From the NCBI GenBank assembly GCA_018260425.1, contig JAGLBD010000013.1, positions 1 to 64,000 of the forward strand: a stretch of 64,000 nucleotides of DNA, in the 5' to 3' direction. This document shows, piece by piece, positions 60,801 to 64,000 of the stretch. Below the pieces are notes generated by a model. That model saw only the letters and a program-made list of their open reading frames with translations, searched no databases and was not told the origin of the DNA. This DNA comes from Pseudogulbenkiania sp. Lineage in GTDB: Bacteria > Pseudomonadota > Gammaproteobacteria > Burkholderiales > Chromobacteriaceae. A program made the translations under genes and the position numbers. Position 1 is the stretch's first letter. Each line of letters opens with the position of its first letter.

Positions 60801-61205
60801 AATCCGGGTGAGGCCATCCGGATTCTCAATGAACTGAAGGCGCTCGGCGTCAAGTTGTCGATTGATGATTTCGGTACAGGGTACTCGTCCTTGTCCATTT
60901 TGAAGCGTTTCCCGCTGGATACGCTCAAGATCGATCGCTCGTTTATTGACGGTGTGCCGGAAGACGGTGACAGTGCGGCCATCACCGAGGCGATTCTGGC
61001 CATGGCGCACAAACTGCAATTCACCGTGGTGGCCGAGGGTGTCGAGCGAGAAACCCAGGCGGCGTTCTTGCGCTACAAGGGCTGCGAAATCCTGCAGGGC
61101 TATTTGTTCAGCAAGCCGTTGCCGGCGAACGAATTCATCGAGTGGCAGGCACGCTGGGCAGAAGAACTCGGCCGGCAGCCGACGACGCTGGCGGTTGATG
61201 CCTGA
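57819..61205 (+). CDS. Membrane PAS-GGDEF-EAL protein (start may be 57906)
   Basis: N-terminal multi-TM sensor region, PAS domains, GGDEF ([11 protein letters not shown]), EAL-type ([41 protein letters not shown]). Confidence 0.93.
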   Translation: MVSAIGFRRHTNTTTRVRQALGDVGGAHVMRAGTEGRGSVKNTHLASAAGTFACFVIALFFWPAHALGDVTFSSFLPHGIFAFWLMRGGGRVSAVLWPLVATGVAVYLYGGLWGAMLGASLLVLWLGLSLIGLPGRNDWLGSPRALIRLLMLLVIYPAPLVAVVLGLMAWPLADGPALLNWPFKVWASVALALMTLLPLGAVQRSRAAGMRLEILLIQLCGIGVWLGLGNGLYVLPASLPPPLLFFPLMLWAASRCTIRGAAWVGIESIMLLGNLDLRHSLLANDAFGFGIVLAGAFVVASLMVAVLVENYRRREHVLSEFQARVEALVNNSPNMMSLKGLDGRYLLVNRSYAAMLGKTPQELIGRRASEYFQPDDAALIRSQDEMVLRCLEPRQFEEAFEAAGREVHLLVTKFPLFDTQGLPAGVGSVDTDITAQRAEQQARMETEEKYRALVEQSLVGIFIMQDEHLVYVNPKLASILGADVESIRDANIAEVLEAGETQRIREQISMRYRENIAVMNYQTRAITPDGHLVDVEIHSRLFEYRGRPAIIGVVEDISHRLAADANQKLAAKVFDTSAEGILITDADTRIIAVNEAFTRITGYSLDETVGKLSRIFREGGGQQGMHEALREHGYWQGQLQDRRKSGDWYPAELSVSTVRDPEGNVTNYVGVFSDITIRKQAEERLNFLANHDPLTRLPNRTSLIAQLEESLLARVEGGRLAVIFIDLDRFKLINDSFGHQTGDELLRVIGVRLTDAVGARGMLARLGGDEFTLLVTDFESHESLSRIAEDILTVLTRPLRLEEHEVFVTGSIGISLFPNDGTDARTLLKNADVAMYRAKEAGKNTYQFFDAEMNAQTFERLLLENGLRQALERKELVLHYQPQLDAASRELTGVEVLIRWQHPELGLIAPGRFIPLAEETGLIKPIGDWVLSEACRQLTEWDAAGFVVPRVAVNLSARQFEHQMLTYKVSEALARAALLPDRLELEITESMIMQNPGEAIRILNELKALGVKLSIDDFGTGYSSLSILKRFPLDTLKIDRSFIDGVPEDGDSAAITEAILAMAHKLQFTVVAEGVERETQAAFLRYKGCEILQGYLFSKPLPANEFIEWQARWAEELGRQPTTLAVDA

Positions 61206-61261
61206 GCCGTCGGGCCCGGATTCCGGTACAATCGGAACATTTAGGCGGACAGATCCGAACC

Positions 61262-62005
61262 ATGAGCAACAAACGTCTGATTCACGGCTTCCATGCCCTT
61301 AATGCCCGTCTGTGGCAGAACCCGAAAAGCCTGATTGAAATCTATCTGGCCGGCGGTCGTCAGGACGCGCGCGCCAAGGCGGTGCAGGACAAGGCCGAAG
61401 AAGAGGGCGTGCGCATTCATCTGGTGGACAAGGCCCGTATCGATAGCCTGACCGGCAATGCCCGACATCAGGGGGTTGCCGCCTGGATCGATGCCAGCTT
61501 CGCGTTTGTCAGTCTCGACGACGTGCTGGATAACCTTAACGAACCGCCGTTGCTGCTGATTCTGGACGGCGTCACCGACCCGCACAATCTGGGTGCCTGC
61601 CTGCGCGTGGCAGATGCCATGGGCGCGCATGCGGTCATTGCCCCCAAAGACCGTTCGGCGAACATTAATGCGACGGTGTCCAAAGTCGCGTGCGGCGCGG
61701 CCGAAGTGATTCCCTATATTACCGTGACCAATCTGGCGCGCACCCTGCGCGAGTTGAAGGAGCGCGGTATCTGGATTGCCGGCACCACCATGGAAACGGA
61801 TACCGACCTGTTCCATTTCGAGCAGACCGGGCCGCTGGCCTGGGTGATGGGCGCCGAGGGCGAGGGTATGCGTCGCCTGACGCGCGAACACTGTGACGTC
61901 CTGGTGTCGATTCCGATGTTCGGCTCGGTGGAAAGTCTCAATGTGTCGGTGTCCAGCGGCATCGTTCTGGCAGAAAGCCGGCGCCAGCGCGTGATCAAGG
62001 GCTAA
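61262..62005 (+). CDS. rlmB: 23S rRNA 2'-O-methyltransferase RlmB
   Basis: [60 protein letters not shown]. Confidence 0.95.
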   Translation: MSNKRLIHGFHALNARLWQNPKSLIEIYLAGGRQDARAKAVQDKAEEEGVRIHLVDKARIDSLTGNARHQGVAAWIDASFAFVSLDDVLDNLNEPPLLLILDGVTDPHNLGACLRVADAMGAHAVIAPKDRSANINATVSKVACGAAEVIPYITVTNLARTLRELKERGIWIAGTTMETDTDLFHFEQTGPLAWVMGAEGEGMRRLTREHCDVLVSIPMFGSVESLNVSVSSGIVLAESRRQRVIKG

Positions 62006-62015
62006 GGAGGCAGGA

Positions 62016-62315
62016 ATGGGTGCATGTCATGAGGAGCCGGCCGGCAAGACCGTCCAGCGCCCCGACAAGGGGGCATTGCTCAAACGGCTTGCCCGGATCG
62101 AGGGGCAGGTGCGGGGCATCAGTGGCATGGTCGACGCAGATCGTTACTGCGTCGATATCCTGACTCAGGTGGCAGCGGTCAAGTCGGCACTGGATGCCGT
62201 GGCCATGCAGCTGCTGGAAAACCATATGAAAGGCTGTGTCGCCGACTCGCTGGCCAACGGCGATGCCGATGCGATGGTGGCCGAGTTGATCGATGTCGTG
62301 AAAAAGGTGCGTTGA
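62016..62315 (+). CDS. CsoR family metal-sensing repressor
   Basis: LLKRLARIEGQVRGISGMVDADRYCVDILTQVAAVKSALDAVAMQLLENHMKGCV (C...H...C). Confidence 0.9.
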   Translation: MGACHEEPAGKTVQRPDKGALLKRLARIEGQVRGISGMVDADRYCVDILTQVAAVKSALDAVAMQLLENHMKGCVADSLANGDADAMVAELIDVVKKVR

Positions 62316-62525
62316 ATGGGAACCCAGATCGTTAAAATCGGTGGCATGACCTGTGGCGGTTGCGCCGGTGGTGTGGAAAAGGCCTTGGGGGCGGTGCCCG
62401 GCGTAGAGGCGGTGAAGGCCGACCATGTCGCAGGCCAGGCAATTGTGAGCGGTGCCGATCTGGCTGACCGGCAGGCCGAATTGCGTGCCGCGGTGGAAAA
62501 TGCCGGTTTTGACTGGCTGGAATAA
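62316..62525 (+). CDS. Heavy-metal-associated domain protein, CopZ-like copper chaperone
   Basis: KIGGMTCGGCAGGVEKALGAVPGV. Confidence 0.88.
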   Translation: MGTQIVKIGGMTCGGCAGGVEKALGAVPGVEAVKADHVAGQAIVSGADLADRQAELRAAVENAGFDWLE

Positions 62526-62567
62526 GCGACAGTCCCCGGACGAATTCAGCTATTTCCCTGATTTCAT

Positions 62568-62596
62568 TTGCCTTGCCCCTGAAAACTGCGTACAAT
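62568..62596 (+). promoter_or_regulatory. Putative rpsF operon promoter
   Basis: TTGCCT-N17-TACAAT. Confidence 0.6.
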
Positions 62597-62615
62597 CCTT
62601 GGGCTTTTAACCCTT

Positions 62616-62643
62616 GCCTTTTCGCAACGCATGGCGGAAAGGC
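62616..62643 (+). promoter_or_regulatory. Leader hairpin of the rpsF operon
   Basis: GCCTTTTCGC-aacgcatg-GCGGAAAGGC, 10-bp stem between promoter and SD. Confidence 0.45.
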
Positions 62644-62664
62644 TATAAGCCAAAAGGAGTGCAC

Positions 62665-63042
62665 ATGCGGCATTACGAAATCGTATTCATCGTCCATCCG
62701 GACCAGAGCGAACAAGTTCCGGCGATGATCGAGCGCTACAAGGGCATGGTCCTGAGCGCCGAAGGCAAGATCCATCGCCTGGAAGATTGGGGCCGTCGTC
62801 AACTGGCTTACCCGATCCAGAAGCTGCACAAGGCTCACTATGTTCTGATGAACATCGAGTGCGCTACCGAGACTCTCGCTGAAATCGAGCACGCCTTCAA
62901 ATTCAACGACGCCGTACTGCGCCACCTGACCATCAAGATGGCAGCTGCCGTGACCGAAGCGTCCCCGATGATGAAGGACGAGAAGGCCAAAAACCTGCTC
63001 GACCCGCAACAGCCGGTCGCCGAGGCTGAAGTCGCTGCCTGA
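62665..63042 (+). CDS. rpsF: 30S ribosomal protein S6
   Basis: [27 protein letters not shown] aaggag. Confidence 0.97.
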   Translation: MRHYEIVFIVHPDQSEQVPAMIERYKGMVLSAEGKIHRLEDWGRRQLAYPIQKLHKAHYVLMNIECATETLAEIEHAFKFNDAVLRHLTIKMAAAVTEASPMMKDEKAKNLLDPQQPVAEAEVAA

Positions 63043-63061
63043 TCAGGGCGGGACGGACTCC

Positions 63062-63361
63062 TTGCAGAACCGACTGGTACTGACTGCTACCGTAGAACGC
63101 GAAGACATCCTGAGATACACGCCCGCCGGTCTTCCGGTGATCGATATGTGGCTCAGGCATCATTCCCGCCAGCGTGAAGCCGGCTTTGAAAGGGACGTGA
63201 TGTGTGAAATCCAGGCCGTCATGGCCGGCGAACATTGCCGGCAATGGGCAGGCAAACTGGCTGGCCAACAGGTCGAAGTCAGCGGATTTATCGGTCAGCG
63301 CAGCATGCGGAACCCGCGGTTGGTACTGCACATCGAATATGTTGAATTTGTAAAAGGTTAG
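63062..63361 (+). CDS. priB: Primosomal replication protein N
   Basis: [33 protein letters not shown] between rpsF and rpsR; TTG start. Confidence 0.92.
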   Translation: MQNRLVLTATVEREDILRYTPAGLPVIDMWLRHHSRQREAGFERDVMCEIQAVMAGEHCRQWAGKLAGQQVEVSGFIGQRSMRNPRLVLHIEYVEFVKG

Positions 63362-63365
63362 ACAA

Positions 63366-63593
63366 ATGGCTCGCCAACTCTTCAAGCGTAAAAAGTTCTG
63401 CCGCTTCACGGCAGAGGGTATCAAGGATATCGACTACAAATCCGTTGATCTCCTGAAGGACTTCATTGCCGAAAACGGCAAGATCATCCCGGCTCGTATC
63501 ACCGGTACCAAGGCACGCTATCAGCGCCAACTGACGACCGCTATCAAGCGCGCTCGTTTCCTGGCGTTCCTGCCTTACACCGACCAGCACTAA
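63366..63593 (+). CDS. rpsR: 30S ribosomal protein S18
   Basis: [29 protein letters not shown]. Confidence 0.97.
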   Translation: MARQLFKRKKFCRFTAEGIKDIDYKSVDLLKDFIAENGKIIPARITGTKARYQRQLTTAIKRARFLAFLPYTDQH

Positions 63594-63614
63594 ACCGGGA
63601 AAGGACCAGACAAG

Positions 63615-64000
63615 ATGCAAATCATTCTGCTCGAAAAAGTGGCCAATCTGGGTCAACTGGGTGACGTGGTTAAGGTTAAGGACGGTTACGCACGTAACTT
63701 CCTGATCCCGCAAGGCAAAGCCAAGCGCGCTACCGAAGCCAACCTGAAAGAATTCGAAGCTCGCCGCGCCGATCTGGAAGCCAAACAGGCTGCCGTTCTG
63801 GCCGACGCTCAAGCTCGTGCCGCCAAGCTGGTTGACGCTGTTGTCACCATCGAACAAAAAGCCGGTGTTGATGGCCGTCTGTTCGGTTCCGTGACCAACG
63901 TCGACATCGCTGAAGCGATCACCGCCAGCGGCGTTGAAGTGAAGCGTTTCGAAGTTCGTCTGCCGAACGGTCCGCTGAAGACCATCGGCGAATTCGATCT
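63615..64000 (+). CDS. rplI: 50S ribosomal protein L9 (truncated by window end)
   Basis: [40 protein letters not shown], open to the window edge. Confidence 0.96.
   Translation, partial: MQIILLEKVANLGQLGDVVKVKDGYARNFLIPQGKAKRATEANLKEFEARRADLEAKQAAVLADAQARAAKLVDAVVTIEQKAGVDGRLFGSVTNVDIAEAITASGVEVKRFEVRLPNGPLKTIGEFD

Overview
This is a chromosomal window with the character of a Neisseriales-like betaproteobacterium. It is mostly housekeeping genes: clpA/clpS, cspA-like, icd, rluE, aceK, mutS, suhB, trmJ, fnr, hemN, udk, tesA, the ybbA/ybbP pair, mltG-tmk-holB-pilZ-tatD, trpS, ppsR/ppsA, mfd, a PAS/GGDEF/EAL protein, rlmB and rpsF-priB-rpsR-rplI. Accessory pieces include a Ser/Thr-rich effector-like ORF, a DUF1800/DUF1501 pair, an ATPase-less type I secretion permease with a HlyD adaptor, several MFS pumps with LysR regulators, a secreted PLD-like protein, a secreted prolyl oligopeptidase, an Nramp transporter and a CsoR/CopZ pair. 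The strongest hidden signal is on the minus strand upstream of trpS. It is a complete ribosome-mediated attenuator: a 17-aa leader peptide MNSMNTPLALFWWWRLS with three consecutive Trp codons, mutually exclusive 1:2, 2:3 and 3:4 stems, and a T-rich terminator tail, none of it in the ORF track. Other non-coding signals: a perfect FNR box at exactly -41.5 from a TATAAA -10 upstream of a LysR gene, a perfect Fur-type palindrome over the Nramp promoter, an FNR-like palindrome between fnr and hemN, a HexR-like palindrome between ppsR and ppsA, and a two-hairpin element between suhB and trmJ. No tRNA, rRNA, CRISPR array or insertion sequence was recognised. All calls come from reading sequence and provided translations; no searches or folding were run.
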